A DNA stretch of 64,000 bases, taken from positions 6,409,972 to 6,473,971 of the forward strand of contig NW_022098008.1 in the NCBI RefSeq assembly GCF_002288925.2, written 5' to 3'. This stretch comes from Delphinapterus leucas (taxonomy: Eukaryota; Chordata; Mammalia; Artiodactyla; Monodontidae). The notes beneath the pieces are model-generated. The model had not been told where the DNA came from. It did no database searches and saw only the letters and a list, made by a program, of their open reading frames with translations. The number at the start of each line of letters is the position of its first letter. Position 1 is the first letter of the stretch. This document shows, in pieces, positions 1-12,080 of this stretch. Made by a program: the position numbers and the translations under genes.

Positions 1-77
1 CCCTGACCAGGGATCGAACCCGCGCCCCCTGCAGTGGAAGCTTGGAGTCTTAACCACTGGACCGCCAGGGAAGTCCC
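1..77 (-). mobile_element. CHR-type tRNA-derived SINE, head only, cut by window edge
   Basis: Read on the minus strand, the element begins GGGACTTCCCTGGCGG, with an A-box-like CCAGTGGTTAAGACTCC and a B-box GGGTTCGATCCC. The rest lies outside the window. Confidence 0.85.
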
Positions 78-3000
78 TCTCCTTCATTTCTACTTTTCTT
101 GAATTTCTCAAATTTTGTATAATAGGCTTGTACTGCTTTGAAAATCTAACAATAACTGAATACTAGGACAATATACCCAAATAGAAGTTCTCCCTCTCTA
201 GAGAGAAATATTTTCTTTAATCATATGTGGCAGCTATAAAAACTGTAATTCATATGTATATGAACACATATATTTGGTATATGTTATATATGTGTATATA
301 TACATATGTATAATATACACATATATCCAAACATAGTATAAAATACTCACACGCACAGCTCTAATGTGTTAGAAAATGATCCCATTAACAGAGCTGCCAT
401 CTGTAACATCTCCATTTTTTTATCCCCAATTTTTCTTACTACAAAAATAAAACTACCTCATTTGGTAACTAGTAAAAGGAAAAGAAATCCACGTGTTAGC
501 TGATCTTTAATCTTCGTCTTGTAAGTCAGGCCTGTCATTTCTGTTCCTCCAGCCCAGTGCCAGCTGCCTTGAATCCTCCAGCAGCAAAGGCAGATGCGCC
601 ACCTCACTGGAATTTGGGATTGCGGGGCCTCTAACCTCTGCTTGCTTGTTTGTTTTTATCCTGAATAGTAATGCTAGAAGAGTCCCCTCCGACGGAAGGA
701 CACAGAGGTAGAAGGTAACGGTGAAAAGGATGCACATTGTGTGCAGTCTGTTGGAAAACACATCCCGCCCATTCTCAGTGTGGGAACTCAAGAGTTGCTG
801 ACAACAGCGGATATGGCTGGAGTGTGATGTAGCTTCAGCCCAGCCGTGAAAACTCCTTCACAGCTCATCTATCCTGTGCACGACGTGCCACTCCAGCTCG
901 GGAAGGTTTGAAGATAACTCAGACACGGCTGCTGTCCTGGTGCCATTAGCCATCTAGTCAGGAAAACAACGCCATCGTTTAGAAACATTATTTTCAAGTT
1001 CTTCAGAATTTCAGTGGCACCATGTTCAAGGCACTTATTCAGTGATGCTGGAATCCTGGTTTGCCTATGTTCCGAGTCACTCCAAGTGACTAGAGACAGG
1101 AGCCATGGCTTCTGAATCCGTGCCCTGATGGTCATTTAATGAGGTCACCTCGCAGGAGCTTCTTCTTGGCTTTGTCTTCCCTCCCCCACTCAGCTGCTGG
1201 GCCTGTGCACACATTGGTTTGGCCGGCCCTGACTTTCACACCTACTGAAGGCCACCTACACCCTACAACCTCCTGAAGGTAACCTTGTACTCATGGGATT
1301 AAAAAGCAAAAGACCCAAATCAGTGGAGAGGTGATACATTATTCAGCTTTTGGTACTGTGAACATTGGCTAGCTCTTTGGGAAAAAAAGAAAAAGAAAGC
1401 TGGGTCTTCACATCACACTATGGACAAAAGTAAACTCTGGATGGATTAGAAAAATAACTGAAAGGAAAACCCACAAGGGACCTTCTAGGCAAGAAAGCAA
1501 TGGGGAAATATCACAAAGAAAATATCCATCACTTTGCCCATGTAAAAATCAGACATTTGCTTATCAAATAAAATTCAAACTTAAAAAACCTTCAGGAAAT
1601 GAAGAAGAAATCTCAGTATCTTTAACATCAGTGTGTAGGATGTCCACAGAAGCAGAAGCTGGTGGGGTTGGCTGGGTGCTCACTTCTAGCCTAGAGAGAT
1701 TAAGCAAACCTCACAGGAAACCTTTTTCTGGGTAAGCTACCGGGCCAGCGGGTCCGGCAGAGACACAGCAGAAGCTCAAGGATGCCACCCACTCTGCTGG
1801 GATGGTGGGACACAAATTCTCCAAAGGAGCATGCTCGCCTTCTGTAAAGGCGGTATTGCAATGCAGACCCTTCCCTTTGGGGTTCAGAGCTACTGGCCAG
1901 GCCTGGCAGAGGCAGACACGAACAGTAACTTGAAACCCCATCACCCCTACATCGCCCGCATTTACACAGTAATGTAGGCTGGGCTCTTGGTCATAATGTA
2001 GATTTTCCATTGTCACTGGAATCCCTCCTGGCCTGACTGACCCATGAAATGGGTGTGTTTCGGGAAAGAGCTGCCGTGGGCAACAGAATGACCTGGTTTC
2101 CTAGGACCAAGCACCTGAGTGGGAGCTGCACCTGCAGCCAGAGCCCTTCTGCACCCTGAGAACTTTGGGCCAGAGAGGAGGAGGCCAGCGGCCAGTCTCT
2201 GCTCCCTGCAGTGACTAGCTGCTCCTGGGTGTGCGGCTCAGCCCCACCACAAGGGGGCAGCCCTGACAGAAGGGGAAACAGGGATCCCCCTTGTGCTGGC
2301 TTCCTGTGCAGGTGGCCCATTCCCGCCTGCCCCTCCTGAACTGAGTAAGCCCCTGGGGTCCTTGGACTTGTCCTGGGAGAAAGACTAAAGAGGGAGGAAC
2401 GAACTCAAGAACAGAATGAGAATGCCATCGCTGTTACCTGAATGAGGAAGGAAGCGTGCTTCATTCTGTCCCCTATGATGGAGAAACCCACTGCAATATG
2501 CAGCTTTACAGAATAATGCCTATTTCTTGTCATTCTAATTGGGTCTCCTAAAATACTCTATGAAAGTAAGATCTATGAGCAGCAATGCCGGACTCCCATC
2601 CCCAGGATTAGGTACCAACAGCCTACTATATCTTAGAAGAGTCTTTATTAGAAATCTCACTGCTGACGGATGTGATCAGAATCTTTAAGTCTTCTATGTG
2701 GGGATTTTGCCTACTCAGGACTTTCCAGAGTAAAAACGAGTTTTTTTTCTATCATTGAAAAATAAGAAAAAAATAATCCATCACCAGGCAGGCAGCCTTA
2801 GTTAGTAATGTGACTGTCCATTTCCAAATCCTAATGAAACCAAAAATCTGGGTTTTCCCGGATTTTAATTATTAATCTTTCTTCTTTCGGTCCTTTTTAT
2901 TCCTTTATGATTTGAAGCAAAATGATATTAAGAAAAGCCAAACTGGATTTAGATGCTGCCACAAAACAGAGCTTCTGGGTTCCTGATATTTTGCTATTAA

Positions 3001-3559
3001 AATCTCTCAAGGGATTTCCTCTATTTCACAGATGACTTTTTTTTTTTTTTTAAAGGCAAAGCAGAGCCCCTTTATTTTTCTCTCATGATTTCCTTAGCTC
3101 CTTTGTGTTTTGAGTATCGTTATAATGTATTCTGGTCTTATTCTGGTCGTGGTGTCTGATCACCCACCATCAGTTTCCCTATGGTGACCCTTACTCTTAA
3201 CACTGAAAAATCACTGCAGTCTATAGCCCTGGGCTGATGCCATAAGACAAGTGGGGGCCTTCAGTTTTCAGCCTCCAAAGCACGTTGGGTCTACTTTGTG
3301 CCAGGCACTGTCCTAGACTCTGGAACAGAAATAGGGAGACCCTACTATAAAGGAGACCACCTAAAGGCTGAGAATGGAAATAAACCCACTAATTAAAATA
3401 TCTCAACATAACACCCAGGGAGGAACAGAGGTATGTACAAAGTACAGTAGCATCAAAGAAGGAAAGATCAGCTTTTGTCTGGCCTGGGGGTAACAAGTGG
3501 ATGCAAATGAAGTTGACAGGAGGGACCACACCACTGTAGCCAAGGCCACTGGGGAGTAA
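78..3559. other. CFAP90 intron 1, distal part
   Basis: No recognisable exon on either strand. AT-rich dinucleotide-like sequence (TATATG/TGTATA runs) occupies about 240-330. A fragment near 3285-3345 (TTTGTGCCAGGCACTGTCCTAG) looks like MIR. Short open frames at 507-791, 869-1135, 1711-2016 and 1991-2320 resemble no family I know and lack splice context. Confidence 0.5.
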
Positions 3560-3565
3560 GCTCCC

Positions 3566-3957
3566 TGTGTGTTAAATTCATATGTTGAAGTCCCAACCCC
3601 TAGTACCTCAGAACATGACCTTATTTGGAAATGAGATTACTGAAGGCATAATTAGTTGAGGTCAGACTCGGATAGGGTGGGTCCCTAGTCCAATAAGACT
3701 GGTGCCCTTATTAAAAGAATTTGCACACAGACACAAATAGGCAGAAAGTGAAGATGATATGAAGAGACACAGGGAGAAGACAGCTGAGCTAAGGAGAGAG
3801 GCGGGGGGACAGCTTCTCCCTCACAGCCTCAGAAGGGACCAACTCTGCCAGCACCTTGATTTCAGACGTCTAGCCTCCAGAAACTGTGAGACAATAAACT
3901 CCTGTTGTTTAAGCAGCCAGGTCTGTGGTACTTTGTTACAGCAGCTCTAACAACATA
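3566..3957 (+). repeat. MLT1-type (ERVL-MaLR) LTR fossil
   Basis: Matches the MLT1 pattern by eye: ATTCATATGTTGAAGTCCCAA near the start, CCAATAAGACTGGTGCCCTTA in the middle, CTCCAGAAACTGTGAGACAAT and TTGTTTAAGCAGCCAGGTCT near the end. It is a solo LTR with no viral genes. The open frame at 3759-3950 lies wholly inside it and is not a gene. Confidence 0.8.
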
Positions 3958-4159
3958 CACGATAAGGAGAAGTAGCCATCTTTTGAACGATGGAAAGTAA
4001 GGATAGAGATAGTACAAAGGTTATTGCAGTGGAACCAGAGACCCAACCATGGCGCACTCTGCTCAGATAAACTGAATCGGTATACCTACTGGCTTGGTAG
4101 ACATCACCAATATTCAGTGCTCCTCTACTGACTACACAGAGGATTAATCTTCCCTCTCC

Positions 4160-4447
4160 TTTAGGTTAGTGAAATCATGAGCCCAGTTCTAACCAATGAA
4201 TGGTGCATAGAGGTGACGTGTGACTCTTCCATCAGAAGTATTTAAGAGCTGGTGCCAGGGACTCCTGAAGCTTCAGACTGAGGTGTTAGCAGCTTCCACG
4301 GTGGCCACTGAGGGACGGTACTGGGCAGAGTCACCCTTCTGATCCCTGTTGGATGCTTAGCATGAGAAATAAGCTTTGTTTCAGGCCACTGAGACTTTGG
4401 GGGTTGTTTGTTACTGCAGCATAACCTAGCTTATCATGACTAATGCA
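4160..4447 (+). repeat. MLT1-type LTR fossil, second copy
   Basis: The end reads CACTGAGACTTTGGGGGTTG, TTACTGCAGCATAACCTAGC and ATCATGACTAATGCA, the typical 3' end of older MLT1 subfamilies. It lies about 200 bases after the previous LTR in the same orientation, but the sequences differ, so I treat it as an independent insertion. Confidence 0.65.
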
Positions 4448-7400
4448 AGTTCATAAACAAGGAAGAAGTCCTAGCCTACCACCTCCAGCCCACAGGGGGC
4501 CTGGGGGCTGTCTCTTCTGGGGTTGTGGGCTTTATTATACCCAGTGCCTCCTCCCAAACTTGGAAGCTCTCTTCCTCCCAGAAGTTACACAAACTCTCAC
4601 ACAAATAGTTGGGGGAAGATTTTGAGCAAACTGAGATTCAAGTCCTTTATTTTCTCCTCCCTTTCAGACCATTTTGAATATTAATGCATTCTTCATTGTA
4701 AGTTTCCATCACAATTAGGCCAGGGCCAAGTGACCAGCTCTGGCCAGGGAATGTGGGTGAAACCAGTGGGCGCCATCTCCTAGGTCTGGTCCCTAAGAAA
4801 CTCACAGCAGGCCTCCACACTCTCTCTCCTTGCTCACTGACCAGCAATTTAAAGGATCCAGGGAAAGACCCAAAGTCCCAAAGATTCCCAGGCCCCGGCA
4901 ATAATGGAGTCACTAAAACAGAGAAGCTCAGTTTCCCAAGTTAACTGCATTAAGAAGACCCGCCCAGGAGAAACATACATGTTGGGCTGTATTTCATTAC
5001 GTTATGTTTATATGCTTAAGGCCACCGGTGCACTTATGTTAACAACCTGCTCTCTGGAGAAAAAAGACCTGATTTGTAGTGTTTGCTAATTTCTGTGGTG
5101 TAAATACTCCCATCATGGCCAATTTCAGGCTTCCAATTGAATGCAGAGTTCAGAAGAGATGCTAAAAATCCCCTCTTTGTCAGTATGATCAGGCTCTGAC
5201 ACACCACTAGTTAAGACTCTCAGGGTTTGGGGTCCATTTGTTTGCATAGCACATCCTAGCCCACCTTTATTAATAATGTTATGACCGAGCTACTCTCATC
5301 TCCTCTCCTCAGGGGCCATAGTACTGCTACCTCTCACCTGGAGGCTTTCAGGTACTGTTTGCCTACCCAGAGCTTTGTGACCTACTTTTAAAACTGAAAA
5401 TTCCCAAGGTAACTGAAAATGGTTTTCTTTGATTCATAAGGGCCTCATTTTACTTCTGATAAATTCAGTGCTTCTCCTTGGGAGTCAAGCAGTGTATGAA
5501 GCTTAAGGAGTATGTTTTCATAAATTTTAATATTGTTCAAAATTCTATCTCTCAGAAGAAATGTAGCTTGTCAAGGACATAATGATAACTTTTTTAAAAG
5601 GACAATACTCAACTATTCTCTTTGGTTTGTGGCAAAGATTGTGTTTCCTCTCTGGTGTGTTAAGATCACAAGTTTGGGAAATTTTCATAACTTTCCAAAT
5701 AATCTGAATAGTTTATCAATTTAATAAGAATGAAGCCAGTTGCCTTCTCTCTTCCATTGTTACCAGCTCCCCATTCGCCCCCTCTTCCGCCCCCTGCCCC
5801 CCAGCAATTCACATCAAGGAAGAAAGGGCCATCCACGGGGGCTGAAACCTGAATCTAGTCTTACATGTTGTCACTTGGTCAAATATATTGGGGAAAATGC
5901 TGTTTGTTTTCATGTATCATTTGCTTGTTGTACTTCTTAAAAGGGGATGGTTTTGAAAAAAATGTCTGAGATACACTATTAAATGAAAAGACCATGCTGC
6001 AAATATATACACATAGATGCGTGATCGTGTGTGAACATGTTCTTATATTTTAAAGTGTGACACACATGACTGCATTCATAAACGCATGTGGAAAGGCATG
6101 CACCATGTGCTCACATGGGTGGTCATGACTGGTAGGGACCAACTGGTAGGAAATTCCCTATTCCTGGTGTTTCCTTCCAGAGGAATCACTTCCGCTAGAA
6201 GGGCACACATGACCTCTCCTCTCACTCCTTTCTCCCTCTTGAGTGACCTGCCCGCCTTCCACCTGCCCTGGAGGAAGACACTCAGCCCCACCCTCCAGGC
6301 CTTAAGTTCCCAGGGGCAGGTCACTGAACAGTACAAGTGCAGCCAGCCCAGACAGAGAGAGGCAACCAGAGTCCACTCCCAAGTTTAGTCCCCCGAGGAG
6401 AAGAGCAAGGTCAAGGATAACCCAAACAGCAGATAATCCAAGAGGAAACCTCTGTTTAGTCTAAGAAGCTAAGCTCATCAATCGGTGACTTGTCTCTCTG
6501 CTTAAAAAGTCCGCATCCATTGATTCATCCTCACTGGCCCATCAGCGGCTATTTGTGACGCACCAACTATGAGACTGTGGGCACTCTTTCTATCGCTGAG
6601 GATAGAGGAGTCGCACAAATAAATCCCTGCCCTCATGGAGCTCATATTTCAATAGGAGAGAAAAAACCAACAAGATAACCAAGTAAAATATTTAGTAGGT
6701 TAGATACTAACACATGCAAAGGAGGAGATCAGGCAGGATGGGGAGTGTGTCTTGGTGGGCAGGGGGCGGGGCGGGCATACTTGCATTTGGCTAGTACACA
6801 TTGGGACTGGAGGGCATGCGGGTGCAAGATGGATAAGAGAGAGAAACTTGCCTAGATTTTGACAGGTGGCCCAGCAACAGAACTGGAGCTCATGTGTCCT
6901 CCACAGCCCCTAGGAGTGGCCAAGCCTGTATGGCAGATGTACTTGATGCCTAAAGATGAAGAGGGTCCAGGAAGGGCTTGGGGAGCTGGTATTTAACGCT
7001 TCCTGTATCCTGGACGTGGGCATAGGGACACCCCTTTGCACCTCTGTGCAGTCAACACCCATCATTATGCTTACCAAGCGCTTGGCTGCATGAGGCAAAG
7101 GAAATTCAGTATCAGGAGGGTAAATAAACAGTCAGCCCCTTGCCTCTTTCTCTCCACCACACACCGTCACAGAAAGTCGGCTAATCCCACCAACACTAAG
7201 GTTAGATTTTCTGAGCAAAGCTTCACTCAAGACACAGCTACCCACAATTCACATTCGCATGAAGGAAAGCATATTCTAAAACTGCCTAAGATTTTTTTTT
7301 AATGTAACTTTTAGACTTTGAGAAATTTAATCAAAACTGTCATAAAAGGGCATTCTCCTTTGACTTATCCTTTCCATTTCAGTAGCAGAAATGTTGCACA

Positions 7401-8469
7401 AGGCAGAAGAAGAAAAAAGTAATTTAAAAACACCATTGAACTGAATCTATGGAACACTATTTCGTAGAAAAAGCCCACACTGCTAGAGGCTCCCTAGGGA
7501 GCAGGACAGCACTTGATAGCATTTTCGCTGGCAGCTTTAGAGGACAAATTTGTCTTAAGATCCAGGGTATTACTGGGGCTTTAAATAAGTGTGCTGCTGC
7601 AAGAGCTTTGACTTTGGGCTCCTGCAGGGGAGATGCCTTATAGAACATCAGGAACCACCAGATTGACACGCAGACTACCTGCCTCACCTGCGTTAATTTC
7701 CAACAGTGAACAAGATGGAGGATAAAAGGCCCCAGGACCGGTCCCTCAATGAAAGGAAACTCTAATCATCACTAAGAAGAACAAATAATAATAAGAAGAG
7801 CTCTTCTTACATTGGGCTTACTACGTGCCACTTTCCACCCATTAATTAAATTAATTCTCATAAGAGCTCCATGCATTTGGTGCTGTTCAATCCCTGATCC
7901 CGAGACGGGCAAGGTGAGACAGAGTGTTTGGTCTGTGACTTGAACTAATAACACAGAGGACTAATAATGCAGGACTCCTGGGCCTGTGCTACTAAGGAAC
8001 TAACCGGTGAGTGTGACACACAGCAACTGACTTAAGAGCTACTTTTGCAATGTTTCTTCCCAGCTTTGAGCGGGGCTTGGAATTATTTACAAAGAATTTA
8101 GGGGCAGGTGAGACCCCAGCAAACCTGTGATACAGAGCTCATCCTTTTTAGTCCAAATGATCTCAAGGTCAGAGAATCAGCTTCTGGAATCCTGTAGCTG
8201 ATTGAATACCAGCACATACAAGGTCATTATTGCCATTGGTAGCTGGCTTGCAAATGGACTTTGAAATGTCTTTTGTTGTTCTTGCTGCTTTGAAGGCTTT
8301 TTTATTTAGTTGTTAAGCTTTCTCCTGCATCATTTTTTTCCCTGTGACGCTAAAGGCCTCAGGACTTGAATTTGCCTGTGACCCCAGCTATCAACAGTAC
8401 TGAATGTTTTTTCTTAAAATCTACTTTGCATTAATTTGTCTAAGGCCCGTCCCTCCACTGGCAGTAAGA
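4448..8469. other. CFAP90 intron 1, middle part
   Basis: No supported gene. A MIR-like segment lies at about 7785-7985 (core near ATTAATTCTCATAAGAGCTC), and another degraded one near 6545-6680. The overlapping opposite-strand frames around 6076-6388 and 7449-7687 show no domain, no splice context and no family match. Confidence 0.45.
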
Positions 8470-8668
8470 CATCAGAGCAGACGTTGGCAAGCATTTTCTG
8501 TAAAGGGACATATAGTCACTGTTTTAGGCTTTGCAGGTGCCATGGTCGCTGTTGCAACTATTCAGCTCTGTGTGGTTGCCACCGACAATACTATACACAT
8601 GGGCATGTGACTGTGTTTTAATAAAACTTTCTTAATTCAGGTGGCAGGGCAGATTTGGCCCAGGAGGC
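8470..8668 (-). repeat. hAT-Charlie (MER1-like) DNA transposon fossil
   Basis: Contains TTTTCTGTAAAGGGACATAT, TTTTAGGCTTTGCAGG and TTTAATAAAACTTTCTTAATT, the hallmark pieces of a common non-autonomous mammalian hAT element. Related copies lie in MTRR introns at about 34165-34385 and 37205-37350. Confidence 0.65.
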
Positions 8669-9574
8669 TTCCTGTGCATGGCCCCTGCACCAGAGGGGTA
8701 CACTTCTTGCCTACTTCCGATCTGCTTCAAGTACGGAACCCTGGTCACCTCATACCTTGGGCGTCTCTCTGCCCCTTCGTTGATTTGGCCCCAGAAAGGT
8801 GGAGCCATGTGCCAGATTGGTGAATTTAGGAAGAATAAACTGAGTCTGCCAAACTCAACTCTGCCCCTTTTCCCTTGGTAGTGTCTGGCCCACAGGGGGT
8901 AGAGGGGTCTTCTCTGCTTTTTCCGGCGCCCACAGCTCTAGTGGCTGGATGGGTAAATCCATCTGATTCAGAGCTTCAGTCTCCCCAGGCCCAAACCCAT
9001 TTGCCCAGAGTCCTTAGCGGGATCCTGCACCCTGGCTTTTTTCTCTGACAGATATGTATCTTGGCTCCCACCTGCTTAATCCTTTATCTTATTTCCCTAT
9101 AGCCTCAAAGTGGTCATCAATAAGACCCCTCAAAGATACACATAAAATGGTGTACTGTGAATTTTTTCATTATGTCAAGAAGCCGGATAATACTTATATA
9201 CTTTCAATAAAACAGCGTGGACCAACTTAAAACATCAAGACTCCTTGATTTTTGGCTGGTTCTCTCATGCTGTGCATTAATGCCATGCGTGACTCATAAA
9301 TTCACTGGCAAGAAGTTCTTTCAAAATATGCTGCTCATGGGAGGAAAAGATATGAGGTCCATGGTGGCTGTGAGGTTGGGAACCACTGCTCTCAATCCCG
9401 TTCCTGTCTTAATGGTCAGCAGAGATATTCAAGCCCGGGCCAGTCAGGAAACAGGGAGGCAAGGACAGATGAGCTACAGGCGTCCCCTTTCTTCCTCCTG
9501 TCCTTTTGTCCTTCCATATCGTCAAAGTCAAGCAGAGAGGCGCTACCAGATACAAGAGATCCTCCTGGCTGAGG

Positions 9575-9993
9575 TTTATGTGTCGGTTTGCTGGGGCTGC
9601 CAAAACACGAAGTACCCAGAACCAGGGTCTAAGCAACAGACATACACTGTCTCACAGTTCTGGTGGCCAAAGTCAGAGATCAAGGTGTCAGCAGAGCTGG
9701 TTCCTTCTGAGGGCCGTGAGGGAAGGATCTGTCCCCAGCCTCTGTCCTTGGCTTACAGACAGCTGTCTTCTCCCTGTCCATTCACATCATTTCCCCTCTA
9801 CGCAGGTCTGTCTCTGTGCCCAAATTGCCTCTTTTCCTAGATGGCAGTCATTGTGGATCAGGGCCCCCCACTAATGACCTCACTTTGATTACCTCTGTAA
9901 AGACCCTGTCACCAAATAAAGTCACATTCTGAGGTGCAGGGGATTAGGACTCTAACATAAGAATAATAGGGGGACACGGTTCAACCCCTTACA
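9575..9993 (-). repeat. MLT1-type LTR fossil, minus orientation
   Basis: The plus strand shows the reversed MLT1 pattern: TTGCTGGGGCTGCCAAAACA, CACAGTTCTGGTGGCCAAAG, CACCAAATAAAGTCACATTC and AGGGGATTAGGACTCTAACA. The plus-strand open frame 9217-9840 (207 codons) runs into this LTR and is therefore not a gene. Confidence 0.8.
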
Positions 9994-11269
9994 GTTGTCT
10001 AAACTAGAAACTACTGCTTCTGTTTGCACGGCTAAGCTCCATGGTATCCTTTCACATGTGGCAAGTACTCAAATGTGTGCTGACCTGATCTAAATGGGGA
10101 TTCACTTGGGCTCTGTGGATTGTGGGTAGGGAGAAGAAAAGGATGTGTTTGGTGGGAACACCTCACACATCAGGAGGGAAAGACCTCCTTCCTCCCAGGC
10201 ACTTGGTTATAGATCCCTCTTCAGGCCACCCCTTATCACTGCAGGCTGAGCATCTCCAATCAATGCGCCTTTGAATAATGATGCCCCTGCTTCCCCAGCT
10301 GCAAGACAGGCCGCAGCAACGTACAGTACAAGACACTGGATGGAGACTTTTAGGAAAACATGGAGAAGAAAGGAATAAGCGACCCCCACAAATTCTGAAT
10401 GTTTCTTTTCCTTTCGCTTTTTTCCTGCTTCGGCTGCAGGGTGGCCTTCGCAGACCCTCAGGCTTTCCCCACGACTCGTGTGTGCCTGGAGAGGCCCGGC
10501 CACAATCCTGGGACGCTCCCAGCCGCGCTCTCCCTGCCAGCGGCAGTTCAGCCGTGCCTCGAGGTTTCCTTGTTCGCAGGCGGGCTTCTAATAGGGTTTC
10601 CGCGCCCTGGGCGGTCCGGGCGCAGTCACTGCGGCGAAAGCCTTCAGGTAGTGGCTGTTTTCGGGCCGGCCCAGGCCTGCGGCAGGCAGACCCCAGAAGC
10701 AGCGGTGCCCCTGCCGGCTGGGTGGCCCCGCGCTCCTGCGACCCTCCTCCAGATCCTGGGCACCAGGCTCACCTTGCTGCTCCCGGCAGAAGGAGTAGAA
10801 GCCCAGGGGCTCTCCCTCACTTCCCGGGGGAAAACTCGGCCTTAACCCACCCCTAAAAGGCTCCGAACACCCGCTGAGCAATCCCGGCCGCCCAGCCCGC
10901 ACGCCCGGCCTCGCAGTCCCCTTCCAGGTGAGCGTTTTTCCCCTCCCCCCATCCCCACACCCGGCTCCGCGCCTGCCCATGCTCTCGTGGGGGGCGCGGG
11001 GGTCCACCTTACGCCGGTGGTCGTAGTCGCGGTACTCGGGTCTAGGAGCCCCAGAGGGAGGCCACTCTCCCACCCTCCCACCCCCTTTGACCCGTATGCC
11101 CCCTGACTCCCTGCGTCCCGCCCCGAACCCCGCACAGGCAGTGCCGCTCAAGCCCGCCCCAGCTCTTCTGTGCAGCCCCGTCCCCGGAGTCCTAACCCGA
11201 ATCTGCAGCCCCACCTCCCCGGCCCTCCACACTCCGCGGGGCGGCCCGGCCTGCAGCCCCGCCCCCAGA

Positions 11270-11570
11270 AGCCCTCGCCAGCAGTGTAACCCCGCCCCCA
11301 GCCTCCTCCCGGGCAGTGTAGCCCCGCCCCATCCCTTCTCCCTCTAACGCCCTCCCCGGAGGTGCCCCATTCCCCTCCCCCAGGCCCCTCCGGGATAGTG
11401 CGGCCATGCCCCCAGGACCCCTTCCTGGCAGTGGAACCCCGCCCCCAGCACCCTCCCCGCAGGGTAGCCCCGTCCCATCTCCCCTCCCCGCGTCCCCTCC
11501 AAGGCAGTGTAACCCCGCCCCCAGCACCTCCCTGGCCCCTCCCCCGCAGTGTAGCACCGCCCTCAATCCC
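11270..11570. repeat. GC-rich minisatellite in CFAP90 intron 1
   Basis: Diverged units of roughly 33-45 bases recur, each starting near GGCAGTGTAACCCCGCCCC or a variant (GGCAGTGTAGCCCCGCCCC, GGCAGTGGAACCCCGCCCC, GCAGTGTAGCACCGCCC). The plus strand is C-rich, so the G-runs lie on the sense strand of CFAP90 just past its first donor site. Unit edges are approximate. Confidence 0.65.
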
Positions 11571-11630
11571 CCCCCACCTCCCCTCCCTGCTCTCCAGCCC
11601 GCCCCGCCCGCCCCGCCCCGGGCCGCTCAC

Positions 11631-11777
11631 CCTGCCCTGGCGGTAGTAGTAGCTGTACTCCTTGGGGTCCTGGCGCCGCGGCGGGACGTAGCTGAAGGCG
11701 GACAGCGCGGAGATGGGCGGCGGCCGGGGCTTGCCCCGCAGCGTGGCGGCGGTGATCTCCTCCTCGTCGTCCTCCAT
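11631..11777 (-). CDS. CFAP90: CFAP90 (C5orf49) coding exon 1, cilia- and flagella-associated protein 90
   Basis: Known role: CFAP90 is a small protein of motile-cilia axonemes, reported as associated with the doublet microtubules. Seen: the minus-strand ATG at 11777 opens 49 codons beginning [20 protein letters not shown] and ending [11 protein letters not shown], closely matching the N-terminus of human C5orf49 as I remember it. A GT splice donor (AGG|gtgagc) follows at 11630, in phase 0. An open frame runs on past the donor but becomes low-complexity Gly/Arg/Ala, so it is intronic. The human protein is about 147 residues, so roughly two thirds of the protein lies in later exons at lower coordinates. 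I could not recognise these in 1-11600; they may lie beyond the window edge. Position and strand next to FASTKD3 and MTRR agree with human 5p15.31. Confidence 0.9.
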
Positions 11778-11860
11778 CCGGCCGCAGTGCTAGGTCCCGC
11801 CCGCCGAGGGGCCCGGTCCCAGTCCGCCCGCCGCAGGCTGCCCGGCGCCCGCGTTCGGCC

Positions 11861-11873
11861 GTTGCCTGGAAAC
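11861..11873. promoter_or_regulatory. RFX-type X-box in CFAP90 promoter
   Basis: The 13 bases GTTGCCTGGAAAC form an imperfect inverted repeat of RFX half-sites (GTTGCC, 1-base spacer, GGAAAC; consensus GTNRCC N0-3 RGYAAC, one mismatch). The site is 84 bases upstream of the CFAP90 start codon inside the CpG island. RFX factors drive ciliary genes through such promoter-proximal sites, which fits CFAP90. Binding is inferred. Confidence 0.65.
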
Positions 11874-12080
11874 CGAGGGGGCGCAAAGCTAGGCTGGACT
11901 GCGGGGCGGGGAGGGGGTGGGGCCGACCCTCCCCCGCCCCCCCGGCACCTCTGTGCACACCCGGGTCTTTCTTTCTTGGAGCGTCGGGGGAGCCTCACCT
12001 GCTAAAACCGCTGCAGGGTTCCCGGGTGGGAGGCACCACTGGGATCCGCACTTTCCACCCTGCTTACCCTTCTCCACGCA

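Larger units (their letters stand above)
10430..12080. promoter_or_regulatory. CpG island over CFAP90 exon 1 and promoter
   Basis: Sharp rise in G+C and CpG content compared with the flanks. It covers the X-box, CFAP90 exon 1 and the start of intron 1. Long open frames here on both strands (for example 10588-11232 and 11148-11777 on the minus strand, 11406-12005 on the plus strand) reflect GC richness. I support none of them as a gene apart from CFAP90 exon 1. Confidence 0.75.

Noticed and set aside
9217..9840. Plus-strand open frame of 207 codons
   Set aside because: Its second half is antisense MLT1 LTR sequence, and it has no splice context or family resemblance.
10588..12005. Several long open frames on both strands around CFAP90 exon 1
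   Set aside because: They come from GC-rich DNA with few stops. Only the first 49 codons of the 11148-11777 minus-strand frame match a known protein, and a splice donor ends it there.
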